A DNA stretch of 43,079 bases from RBG-16-66-20 sp049651845 (GTDB lineage Bacteria; Pseudomonadota; Gammaproteobacteria; Burkholderiales; SG8-39): the NCBI GenBank assembly GCA_049651845.1, contig JBASCW010000009.1, positions 1-43,079 of the forward strand, given 5' to 3'. Below, piece after piece: positions 16,965-24,003 of this stretch. The notes beneath the pieces were generated by a model, which saw only the letters and a list, made by a program, of their open reading frames with translations, was not told the DNA's origin and did not search any database. Within the stretch, counting starts at the first letter, position 1, and every line of letters begins with the position of its first letter. The position numbers were made by a program, and so were the translations under genes.

Positions 16965-18067
16965 GCGGCCGCGACGAACTTCGGCGCGATCCCGCGCAGC
17001 TTTTCCGGGTCGACGCGCCCGCTGCGCTGGATGTAGCTCCAGGCGAAGTCGCGCGGCGCAAGGCGCATGTGCTCGGGGAAATGCTCGTACCAGTCGGCGC
17101 TCGCGTCCGCAGCGGCGACCAGCTTGTCGACGACCGGGCGTCGCTGCGCCTCGAATGCCGCCAGCGCTTCCGGGATTTCATTCTTGAATTCGGCAAGGCA
17201 CCTGGCGAGCGCAATCGCGTCCTCCATGGCCAGGCGCGTGCCCGAGCCGATCGAGAAATGGGCGGTGCGCTGCGCATCGCCGATGAGCACTTTGTTGCCC
17301 ATCCGCCAGCGCGCGTTGCGCACCTTGGGAAAATTGCGCCAGATCGACTTGTTCGACACCAGGCGATGGCCCTGCAGGGCGTCGGCGAACACGCGCTCGC
17401 AGTAGGCAAGCGTCTCGGCCTCGGCCATGCGCTCGAAACCGGCGCGCTGCCAGGTCACGGCATCGCACTCGAATACGAAGGTGCTCATCCGTGGCGCGTG
17501 CCGGTAGTGGTGCGCGTTGAAGCTGCCCGCCTCGTTCTGCACGAAGGTCTGGGTCAGGGTGTCGAACACGCGCGTCGTGCCGAACCAGGCGAACTTGTTG
17601 GTGAGCGGCGCGATGGTGGTGCCGAAATCGGCCGTTTTGCGAATGGTCGAGTTGGCTCCGTCCGCCGCCACCACGAGGTCGAACTCCTGGAGGTTTTGTT
17701 CCTCTCCAAGAAGAAAACCGTATTCGGGTGAAACCCCGGCAGCCTCCAGTTGGGCGCGCAGCAGCTGCAGGAACTTCAGCCGGCCGATCGCCGAGAAGCC
17801 GATGCCGTCGATGACCACCGGCGTGCCGCGGTGCACGACGGTGATGTCGGTCCAGGCTTCCATCGCGGGCGCGATGCGCTCGCAGGTCTCGGGGTCGGCG
17901 GCGCGCAGGAACTCGAGCGCGCGCTCGGAGAACACCACGCCGAAGCCGAAAGTCGAGTCGCGCGGGTTCTGCTCGACGATGCGCAGCCGCCAGCCGGGAT
18001 GCCGGCGCCTGAGCAGATAGGCGAGATACAGGCCGGCCGGACCGGCACCGGCGATGAGCACTCTCAT
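16961..18067 (-). CDS. FAD-dependent aromatic monooxygenase, aryl-CoA hydroxylase-like
   Basis: A 368-residue class A flavoprotein monooxygenase. The FAD motif MRVLIAGAGPAGLYLAYLL opens the protein, then TFGFGVVFSERALEFL, DLVVAADGANSTIRK (the DG motif) and VLIGDAQRTAHFSIGSGTRL (the GD motif). The TFGFGVVFS pattern resembles salicylyl-CoA 5-hydroxylase and the N-terminal half of 2-aminobenzoyl-CoA monooxygenase, so an aryl-CoA substrate is plausible. ATG 18067 overlaps the LysR stop (ATGA); the longer frame upstream is the LysR gene in another frame. A CoA ligase 5 kb away and a gentisate-dioxygenase-like gene 10 kb away would complete a salicylyl-CoA/gentisate style route, but the linkage is inferred. 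Confidence 0.82.
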   Translation of the reverse strand: MRVLIAGAGPAGLYLAYLLRRRHPGWRLRIVEQNPRDSTFGFGVVFSERALEFLRAADPETCERIAPAMEAWTDITVVHRGTPVVIDGIGFSAIGRLKFLQLLRAQLEAAGVSPEYGFLLGEEQNLQEFDLVVAADGANSTIRKTADFGTTIAPLTNKFAWFGTTRVFDTLTQTFVQNEAGSFNAHHYRHAPRMSTFVFECDAVTWQRAGFERMAEAETLAYCERVFADALQGHRLVSNKSIWRNFPKVRNARWRMGNKVLIGDAQRTAHFSIGSGTRLAMEDAIALARCLAEFKNEIPEALAAFEAQRRPVVDKLVAAADASADWYEHFPEHMRLAPRDFAWSYIQRSGRVDPEKLRGIAPKFVAAA

Positions 18068-18969
18068 TGGGTGAACAATTCCATGATCATCTCGCGCAGC
18101 CAGCGGTTGCCCGGGTCGCGCTCGAAGCGCTCGTGCCAGTGCGCCGCGACGTCGGCGGGCGGGATCGGCACCGGCGACGGCAGGTACTTGAAGCGGCCCC
18201 CGCGCACGTAGACGCGTGCGATGCGCGAGGGCAGCGTGAGGATCAGGTCGGTGCGCTCCAGCACCATCGGCACGACGGTGAAATGCGGCACGCGCAGCGC
18301 GATCCTGCGCGCCAGGCCCGCACGGTCGAGCGCCTCCTCGATCACGCGGTGGCCGCCCTTGTAGGAGACGAGCGCATGCGATGCGGAAAGAAACTGCTTT
18401 TTCGTCAGGTTCTTGCCGATCAGCGGGTGGCCGGCCCGCATCAGGCACACGTAGGGATCGCGAAACAGGGGCTGGCGGCGCACCGGCGGGCCCAGGCCCG
18501 GCAGGAAGCCGACCGCCATGTCGAGCGCGCCGGTGGCGAGCGCGTCGCCGATGTCCTCGACCTCGAGCGCCACCGCCTCAAGCCGCACGCCCGGCGCGAC
18601 GCGCTGCGCGCGCTCCACGAGCGGCGGCAGGAACTCGATCTGGCCGAGATCCGACATGTAAAAGCGGAACGTGCGCGTGGCGCTGACCGGGTCGAAGCCC
18701 GGGCCGTGCGCGAGCGCGGACTCGAGCAGCGCGAGCGCCTGGCGCACGGGCTCGGCGAGCTCGCGCGCGAACGGCGTCGCGTCCATGCCCTTCGGCGTGC
18801 GCACGAACAGGGCGTCCTCGAACTGGCCGCGCAGCCGCGCCAGCGCGTTCGACACGGCCGGCTGCGTGAGCCCGAGGTGGCGCGCGGCGGCGGTCACGCT
18901 GCGGTCGCGCAGCACCGCGTCGAACACCCGCAGCAGGTTCAGGTCGAGGCTCGCGACATTCACGGGCAT
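18064..18969 (-). CDS. LysR-family transcriptional regulator
   Basis: A 301-residue regulator. The winged helix-turn-helix is at residues ~8-67 (LNLLRVFDAVLRDRSVTAAA, then LGLTQPAVSNALARLR). The effector domain begins around residue 95 (FRFYMSDLGQIEFLPPLVE), a form typical of the NahR/NodD/LinR-like branch that senses aromatic acids. It is the first gene of the minus operon and divergent from the TRAP-ior operon, the usual arrangement for a regulator controlling its neighbour. A perfect 5-1-5 inverted repeat lies in the 81-base gap. The 3' end overlaps the monooxygenase start. Confidence 0.93.
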   Translation of the reverse strand: MPVNVASLDLNLLRVFDAVLRDRSVTAAARHLGLTQPAVSNALARLRGQFEDALFVRTPKGMDATPFARELAEPVRQALALLESALAHGPGFDPVSATRTFRFYMSDLGQIEFLPPLVERAQRVAPGVRLEAVALEVEDIGDALATGALDMAVGFLPGLGPPVRRQPLFRDPYVCLMRAGHPLIGKNLTKKQFLSASHALVSYKGGHRVIEEALDRAGLARRIALRVPHFTVVPMVLERTDLILTLPSRIARVYVRGGRFKYLPSPVPIPPADVAAHWHERFERDPGNRWLREMIMELFTQ

Positions 18970-18992
18970 GATTCATAACATGGATGACATTG

Positions 18993-19003
18993 ATTTGACA
19001 AAT
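18993..19003. promoter_or_regulatory. Candidate LysR operator (ATTTG-A-CAAAT)
   Basis: A perfect inverted repeat, ATTTG/CAAAT around one central A, in the lysR-dctP divergent gap. It overlaps the -35 element proposed for dctP and lies 24-34 bases upstream of the lysR ATG, so binding could affect both directions. LysR sites usually follow T-N11-A; this fits that style loosely. Confidence 0.45.
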
Positions 19004-19024
19004 GATTGAGCCGGGCCCTACCCT
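18995..19024 (+). promoter_or_regulatory. Candidate sigma70 promoter of the TRAP-ior operon
   Basis: A consensus TTGACA at 18995-19000, an 18-base spacer and TACCCT at 19019-19024. Transcription would start near 19031, just ahead of the strong AAGGAGGAGG ribosome site of dctP. The -35 is embedded in the inverted repeat. Confidence 0.5.
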
Positions 19025-19050
19025 GTGCGCTCCCCAAGGAGGAGGAGCCC

Positions 19051-20004
19051 ATGAACAGACTCATCTGCATCGCTGCAGCCGCGGCCGCGCCCTTGCTCGC
19101 CCAGGCTCAGGAAGTCACGCTGCGCGTGGTCAGCGCGTTCGCCGAGAACACCACCTACGTGAAGAACCTCGAGGGCATGATCAAGTCGCTCAACGCCGCG
19201 GGCAAGGGTACGCTGCAGCTCAATTTCATCGGCGGCCCGAAGGCGATGCCGCCGTTCGAGGTCGGCAACTCGGTGCGCACCGGCGTGGTTGACATCGGCA
19301 TGTCCACGGGCGCCTTCTACACGACCATCATGCCCGAAGCCGACTCGCTCAAGCTCACGCAGATGCCGGGGCCCGAGCTGCGCAAGAACGGCGCCGTGGA
19401 GCTGATCAACAAGATCTGGAACGAGAAGGCCAACATGCAGTACCTCGGCCGCGTGATCGACTACACGCCGTTCCACCTCTACCTCACCAAGAAGATCGAC
19501 AAGCCGGACCTCACGGGCCTGAAGATCCGCGTGACGCCCGTGTACCGCGACTTCTTCCAGGCGATCGGCGCCACCGTCGTCACCACCGCGCCCGGCGAGG
19601 TGTACACCGCGCTCGAGCGCGGCGTGGTGGACGGCTACGGCTGGCCGATCCAGGGCATCTTCGACATGAACTGGCAGGAGAAGACCAAGTTCCGCGTCGA
19701 TCCTGGCTTCTACAGCGCCGAAGTGTCGCTGGTCATGAATCTCGACAAGTGGAAGTCGCTCACGCAGGCGCAGAAGGACCTGCTCATGAAGCACGTGATC
19801 GCGCTGGAGAACTCGAACGACTCCTGGAAGGTCGCCAATGCCGAGGACATCAAGCGCCAGGCGCAGGCCGGCATCCAGGTGATCACCTTCGACGCGGCCG
19901 CCACCAAGCAATACGTCGACAAGGCCTACGACATCGCCTGGTCCGAGCTCATCAAGAAGAGCCCGGCCTACGGCCCGCAGCTGAAGAAGCTGTTCAGCAA
20001 GTAG
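19051..20004 (+). CDS. dctP: TRAP transporter substrate-binding protein (DctP family)
   Basis: A 317-residue periplasmic binding protein. The signal peptide MNRLICIAAAAAAPLLAQA is probably cleaved before QEV. The mature protein has the DctP fold pattern, including LTGLKIRVTP with the conserved Arg that clamps a substrate carboxylate, and APGEVYTALERGVVDGYGWP. It should capture an organic acid and deliver it to DctQM. The ATG at 19051 is fixed by the excellent AAGGAGGAGG site six bases upstream. It is the first gene of the operon that ends in iorB, so the ligand is plausibly a 2-oxoacid or a precursor such as an arylpyruvate. Confidence 0.93.
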   Translation: MNRLICIAAAAAAPLLAQAQEVTLRVVSAFAENTTYVKNLEGMIKSLNAAGKGTLQLNFIGGPKAMPPFEVGNSVRTGVVDIGMSTGAFYTTIMPEADSLKLTQMPGPELRKNGAVELINKIWNEKANMQYLGRVIDYTPFHLYLTKKIDKPDLTGLKIRVTPVYRDFFQAIGATVVTTAPGEVYTALERGVVDGYGWPIQGIFDMNWQEKTKFRVDPGFYSAEVSLVMNLDKWKSLTQAQKDLLMKHVIALENSNDSWKVANAEDIKRQAQAGIQVITFDAAATKQYVDKAYDIAWSELIKKSPAYGPQLKKLFSK

Positions 20005-20012
20005 GTGCCGGC

Positions 20013-20540
20013 ATGACGCGGTTCTCGGCATGGTACGGCCGCCTGCTCGCGGGCCTCGCGCTCGCGGGCTGCGCCGTACTGCTGCTGATGATGCTGGTGA
20101 TCTGCGTCGACGTGCTGCTGCGCAACGTGCGCATCGTGCCGGGCATGCTCGGCGTCGCTTGGGCGAACGAAGCGACCGAGTACGCGCTGTATTTCATCAC
20201 CATGCTCACCGCGCCGTGGCTGCTGCGCCAGGGCATGCACATCCGCGTCGACGTGATGCTGCGCGCGATTCCGGCGCGCCTGGCGTGGTACTGCGAGTGG
20301 TTCGCCGATCTCGCGGCGCTCGCCTGCTGCGCGGTGATCGCGCTCTACGGCGTCAAGGCGGTCGTGTCGAGCTACACCATCGGCGCCATGGTGGTGAAGG
20401 TGCTCTCGGTGCCGGAGTGGTGGCTGCTCGCGCCGCTGCCGGCGGCTTTCATCCTACTCGCGGTCGAGGTCCTGTTCCGCATGCAGCGGCTGTACGCCGG
20501 CGAACGGGGACCGCGCACCGATGCGGTCACCGCGGCCTAG
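20013..20540 (+). CDS. dctQ: TRAP transporter small permease (DctQ family)
   Basis: A 175-residue inner-membrane protein with four predicted membrane segments: LLAGLALAGCAVLLLMMLV, a second around YALYFITMLTAPWLL, a third near LAALACCAVIALYG and a fourth near WLLAPLPAAFILLAVEVLF. The family motif ANEATEYALYF is present. It couples the binding protein to the large permease. The ATG lies eight bases after dctP; its ribosome site is weak, so coupling is likely. Confidence 0.9.
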   Translation: MTRFSAWYGRLLAGLALAGCAVLLLMMLVICVDVLLRNVRIVPGMLGVAWANEATEYALYFITMLTAPWLLRQGMHIRVDVMLRAIPARLAWYCEWFADLAALACCAVIALYGVKAVVSSYTIGAMVVKVLSVPEWWLLAPLPAAFILLAVEVLFRMQRLYAGERGPRTDAVTAA

Positions 20541-20584
20541 CGCGTCCCACAGCGCTTGCGGTGTCCTGACTAGCCGGCGGCGCG

Positions 20585-21898
20585 ATGTCCTGGGAAGCGG
20601 CAGCCTGGCTCCTGCTCGGCGGCTCCACGGCGCTGATGTTCGTGGGGCTGCCGGTCGCCTTCGCGTTCCTGGTCATCAACCTGATCGGCGCGCTGATCTT
20701 CCTCGGCGGCGAAGCCGGCATGATGCAGCTCGCGCGCAACAGCGTCGCTTCGGTGACCAGCTTCGCGCTCACGCCGATCCCGCTGTTCATCCTCATGGGC
20801 GAGGTGCTGTTCCATACGGGCCTCGCGGTGAAGGTGATCGACGGCGTGGAACGGCTGATCCGCGACATCCCGGGGCGCCTCGCGGTGATCGCGGTGGTCG
20901 CCGGCACGGTGTTCTCGGCGATCTCCGGCTCCACCATCGCCACCACCGCGATGCTCGGCAGCCTGATGCTGCCGGTGATGCTCGCCCGCGGCTACCACCC
21001 GACCATCGCCGCCGGCCCGATCATGGCGATCGGCGCGGTCGACATGCTGATCCCTCCCTCCGCGCTCACCGTGCTGCTCGGCAGCCTGTCGGGCATCTCG
21101 ATCTCGAAGCTGCTGATCGGCGGCATCGTGCCGGGCTTGATCCTGTCGGTGATCTTCGTCGGCTACATCGTGACCGCGGTGAAGCTGGTGCCCGAGCTCG
21201 CGCCCAAGACCGCGTTCGAGGAATACGGCGGCTGGCGCCGCCTGCAGCCCTTCTTCAAGTACGTGCTGCCGCTGGTGTCGATCTTCGTCGTCGTGGTCGG
21301 CGCGATGATTGCCGGTTGGGCGACGCCGACCGAGTGCGCCGCGCTGGGCGCCTTCGCGACCATTGTGCTGGCTATGCTGTACAGGTCGCTGTCGGTGAAG
21401 AATCTGATCCAGAGCCTGCGCGGCACGGCCGGCATCTCGGGCATGATCCTGTTCATCATCGTCGGCGCGACGACGTTCTCGCAGATCCTCTCCTTCTCGG
21501 GCGCGAGCAACGGCCTCGCGCAGCTGATCACCGGCCTGGGTCTGCCGCCGATGGCGGTGATCGCCGGCATGCTGCTGCTGCTGATCTTCCTCGGCGTGTT
21601 CGTCGAGCAGGTCAGCATGATGATGATCACGCTGCCGATCTTCATGCCCGTGGTGCAGAGCCTCGGCGTGGACCTGGTCTGGTTCGGCGTGATGTTCCTG
21701 ATCTGTATGCAGCTGGGGCTGCTCATGCCGCCGCACGGCCTGCTGCTCATGACCATGAAAGGCGTGGCGCCGCCGCAGGTGACGATGATGCACATCTTCC
21801 GCGCGGTGGCGCCCTTCCTGCTGATCAGCCTGGTGGTGCTGGCGCTGGTGTTCCTCGCGCCCCCGATCGCCACCTGGCTGCCCGGCCTGGTCGGCTGA
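20585..21898 (+). CDS. dctM: TRAP transporter large permease (DctM family)
   Basis: A 437-residue membrane protein of the DctM family, which carries out Na+-driven uptake. Twelve or so hydrophobic segments are visible. Family signatures include FALTPIPLFILMGEVLFHTG near residue 60, SAISGSTIATTAMLGSLMLP, MLIPPSALTVLLG, and LGVFVEQVSMMMITLPIFMP near residue 340. The length is usual. It starts 44 bases after dctQ with a weak ribosome site and is followed within 20 bases by iorA1, so uptake and oxidation genes are probably on one transcript. Confidence 0.93.
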   Translation: MSWEAAAWLLLGGSTALMFVGLPVAFAFLVINLIGALIFLGGEAGMMQLARNSVASVTSFALTPIPLFILMGEVLFHTGLAVKVIDGVERLIRDIPGRLAVIAVVAGTVFSAISGSTIATTAMLGSLMLPVMLARGYHPTIAAGPIMAIGAVDMLIPPSALTVLLGSLSGISISKLLIGGIVPGLILSVIFVGYIVTAVKLVPELAPKTAFEEYGGWRRLQPFFKYVLPLVSIFVVVVGAMIAGWATPTECAALGAFATIVLAMLYRSLSVKNLIQSLRGTAGISGMILFIIVGATTFSQILSFSGASNGLAQLITGLGLPPMAVIAGMLLLLIFLGVFVEQVSMMMITLPIFMPVVQSLGVDLVWFGVMFLICMQLGLLMPPHGLLLMTMKGVAPPQVTMMHIFRAVAPFLLISLVVLALVFLAPPIATWLPGLVG

Positions 21899-21915
21899 CG
21901 CGATAGGCGCGCGCC

Positions 21916-24003
21916 GTGGAACGCTCTTTCAAGCAGGAAGTGGAGCTGCTCAAGCTGGGCGAGGGCGAGACCTTCCGCGGCGAGGGCATCCTCGCGGTCA
22001 CCAAGGCGCTGCTGCAGTCCGGCGTGTCCTACGTGGGCGGCTACCAGGGCGCGCCGGTGTCGCACGTGATGGACGTGCTCAACGACGCGCGCGGCATCCT
22101 CGAGGAGCTCGGCGTGCACGTCGAGTCGAACGCGAGCGAGGCCGGCGCGGCGGCGATGCTGGGCGCCTCGATCAACTACCCGATGCGCGGCGCGGTCGCC
22201 TTCAAGTCCACCGTCGGCACCAACGTCGCCTCGGACGCGCTCTCCAACCTCGCCTCGGCGGGCGTGCGCGGCGGCGCGCTGCTGGTGCTGGGCGAGGACT
22301 ACGGCGAGGGCTCCTCGATCATCCAGGAGCGCAGCCACGCCTTCGCCATGAAGTCGCAGATGTGGCTGCTCGACCCGCGCCCCAACCTGCCGGCGATCGT
22401 GCAGGCCGTCGAGCAGGGCTTCGAGCTGTCGGAGGCCTCGAACACGCCGGTGCTGCTGCAGCTGCGCATCCGCGCCTGCCACGTGCACGGCGCGTTCCGC
22501 ACCAAGGCCAACCGCGCGCCCGCGATCTCGCGCCGGCGCGTGATGGAGAACCCGGACTTCGATTTCGGCCGCATCAGCCTGCCGCCGGCGACCTACGCGC
22601 AGGAGAAGCACAAGATCGAGGTGCGCTGGCCGGCGGCCGTCGACTTCATCAGGCAGAACCGGATGAACGAGGTGTTCCCCGGCGAGATGGCCGAGAACGG
22701 CATCGTCTGCCAGGGCGGCCTCTACAACGCGGTGATCCGCGCGCTGCAGCTGCTGGGCCTCGCGGACGCCTTCGGCAGCTCGCGCGTGCCGATTTATTGC
22801 ATGAACGTCACCTACCCGATGATTCCCGAGGAGGTCGTGGCGTTCTGCGCGGGCAAGAAACGCGTGCTCGTCGTGGAGGAAGGCCAGCCTGCCTTCATCG
22901 AGGACGCGGTACAGGCCACGCTGCGCCGCGCCGAAGTGAACGCGGTAAAGGTGTTCGGCAAAGGGCTGCTGCCTGTCGCGGGCGAGTACACGGGCGAAGT
23001 CGTGCTGACTGCCATTGCGGGGTTCTTGAGCCTGAGTTCAATAATCTCTTCGGTAAAGGACCTGAAATCAAGGGCGGCCGAGCTGCTCGGCGCCGTTCCG
23101 GCGCGGCCGCCGGGGTTCTGCGTGGGCTGCCCGGAGCGCCCGGTGTTCGCGGCCATGAAGGTCGCCGAAAGGTCCACGGGCGCATTCCACATCTCGGCCG
23201 ACATCGGCTGCCACACGTTCGCCACGCTGCCGCCGTTCAACATCGGCCACACCGTGCTCGGCTACGGCCTGGGACTCGCGTCGAACTCGGCGGTCAACAC
23301 CATGTTCGGCAAGCGCACGCTCACCATCATGGGCGACGGCGGTTTCTGGCACAACGGCCTCACCTCGGGCGTCGCCAACGCGGTGTTCAACAAGGACGAC
23401 GGCATCCTCGTCATCATGAAGAACGGCTACAGCTCGGCCACCGGCACGCAGGAGCTGCCCTCCAGTCCGCAGCACAGCGAGTACAAGTCCGGCGACATGG
23501 CGATCGAGCGCGCGCTCGCGGGCGTCGGCGTGGGCTGGGTGAAGACCGTGGACAACTACCGCGTCGGCGAGGTCGCGAAGACCCTGAAGGAGGCGATGTC
23601 CACCGACTACGAGGGCCTCAAGGTGATCGTCGCCGAGGGCGAGTGCCAGCTCGAGCGGCAACGCAAGCTGCGGCCGGTTGTCGCCCGGCAGATGTCCGAA
23701 GGCAAGCGAACCATCCGAACCAAATACGGCGTCGACGAAGACACGTGCACTGGGGACCACTCCTGCATCCGTCTCTCGGGCTGCCCCACGCTCACCGTGA
23801 AGGACAACCCGGACCCTCTGCGCCGCGACCCGGTCGCGACCGTCATCGAAGGCTGCGTCGGCTGCGGCCTGTGCGGCGAGAACGCGCACGCGGCGGTCCT
23901 GTGTCCTTCGTTCTACCGGGCAGACGTGGTGCAAAACCCCAATGTTGTCGATCGGTTCATCTTTTTCATGAGAAGTCTTTTCAATGGAACGGCAGTTCAC
24001 TAA
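21916..24003 (+). CDS. iorA: Indolepyruvate:ferredoxin oxidoreductase alpha-type subunit, copy 1
   Basis: A 695-residue IorA-family protein starting at GTG 21916. The N-terminal pyrimidine domain has GVSYVGGYQGAPVSH in place of the usual YPGTPSSE form. The TPP domain is around residues 470-520 (IMGDGGFWHNGLTSG, then MKNGYSSATGTQEL). The C-terminus carries a two-cluster ferredoxin domain: TCTGDHSCIRLSGCP and GCVGCGLCGENAHAAVLCP. The complex converts an aryl- or other 2-oxoacid plus CoA to acyl-CoA, CO2 and reduced ferredoxin. The gene overlaps copy 2 by 20 bases. A patch at 23020-23070 (SLSSIISSVKDLKSR) has AT-rich codons. The substrate is unproven. Confidence 0.9.
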   Translation: MERSFKQEVELLKLGEGETFRGEGILAVTKALLQSGVSYVGGYQGAPVSHVMDVLNDARGILEELGVHVESNASEAGAAAMLGASINYPMRGAVAFKSTVGTNVASDALSNLASAGVRGGALLVLGEDYGEGSSIIQERSHAFAMKSQMWLLDPRPNLPAIVQAVEQGFELSEASNTPVLLQLRIRACHVHGAFRTKANRAPAISRRRVMENPDFDFGRISLPPATYAQEKHKIEVRWPAAVDFIRQNRMNEVFPGEMAENGIVCQGGLYNAVIRALQLLGLADAFGSSRVPIYCMNVTYPMIPEEVVAFCAGKKRVLVVEEGQPAFIEDAVQATLRRAEVNAVKVFGKGLLPVAGEYTGEVVLTAIAGFLSLSSIISSVKDLKSRAAELLGAVPARPPGFCVGCPERPVFAAMKVAERSTGAFHISADIGCHTFATLPPFNIGHTVLGYGLGLASNSAVNTMFGKRTLTIMGDGGFWHNGLTSGVANAVFNKDDGILVIMKNGYSSATGTQELPSSPQHSEYKSGDMAIERALAGVGVGWVKTVDNYRVGEVAKTLKEAMSTDYEGLKVIVAEGECQLERQRKLRPVVARQMSEGKRTIRTKYGVDEDTCTGDHSCIRLSGCPTLTVKDNPDPLRRDPVATVIEGCVGCGLCGENAHAAVLCPSFYRADVVQNPNVVDRFIFFMRSLFNGTAVH

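Noticed and set aside
15919..17409. Upstream part of the long minus-strand frame containing FkbM
   Set aside because: It overlaps DUF2891 and the monooxygenase in another frame and is Arg/Ala-rich; only the part from about 15918 downward has FkbM sequence.
18991..19004. TTGATTTGACAAAT as a second Fnr/Anr box
   Set aside because: The left half matches TTGAT but the right half (CAAAT) does not match ATCAA; the 5-1-5 inverted repeat explains it better.
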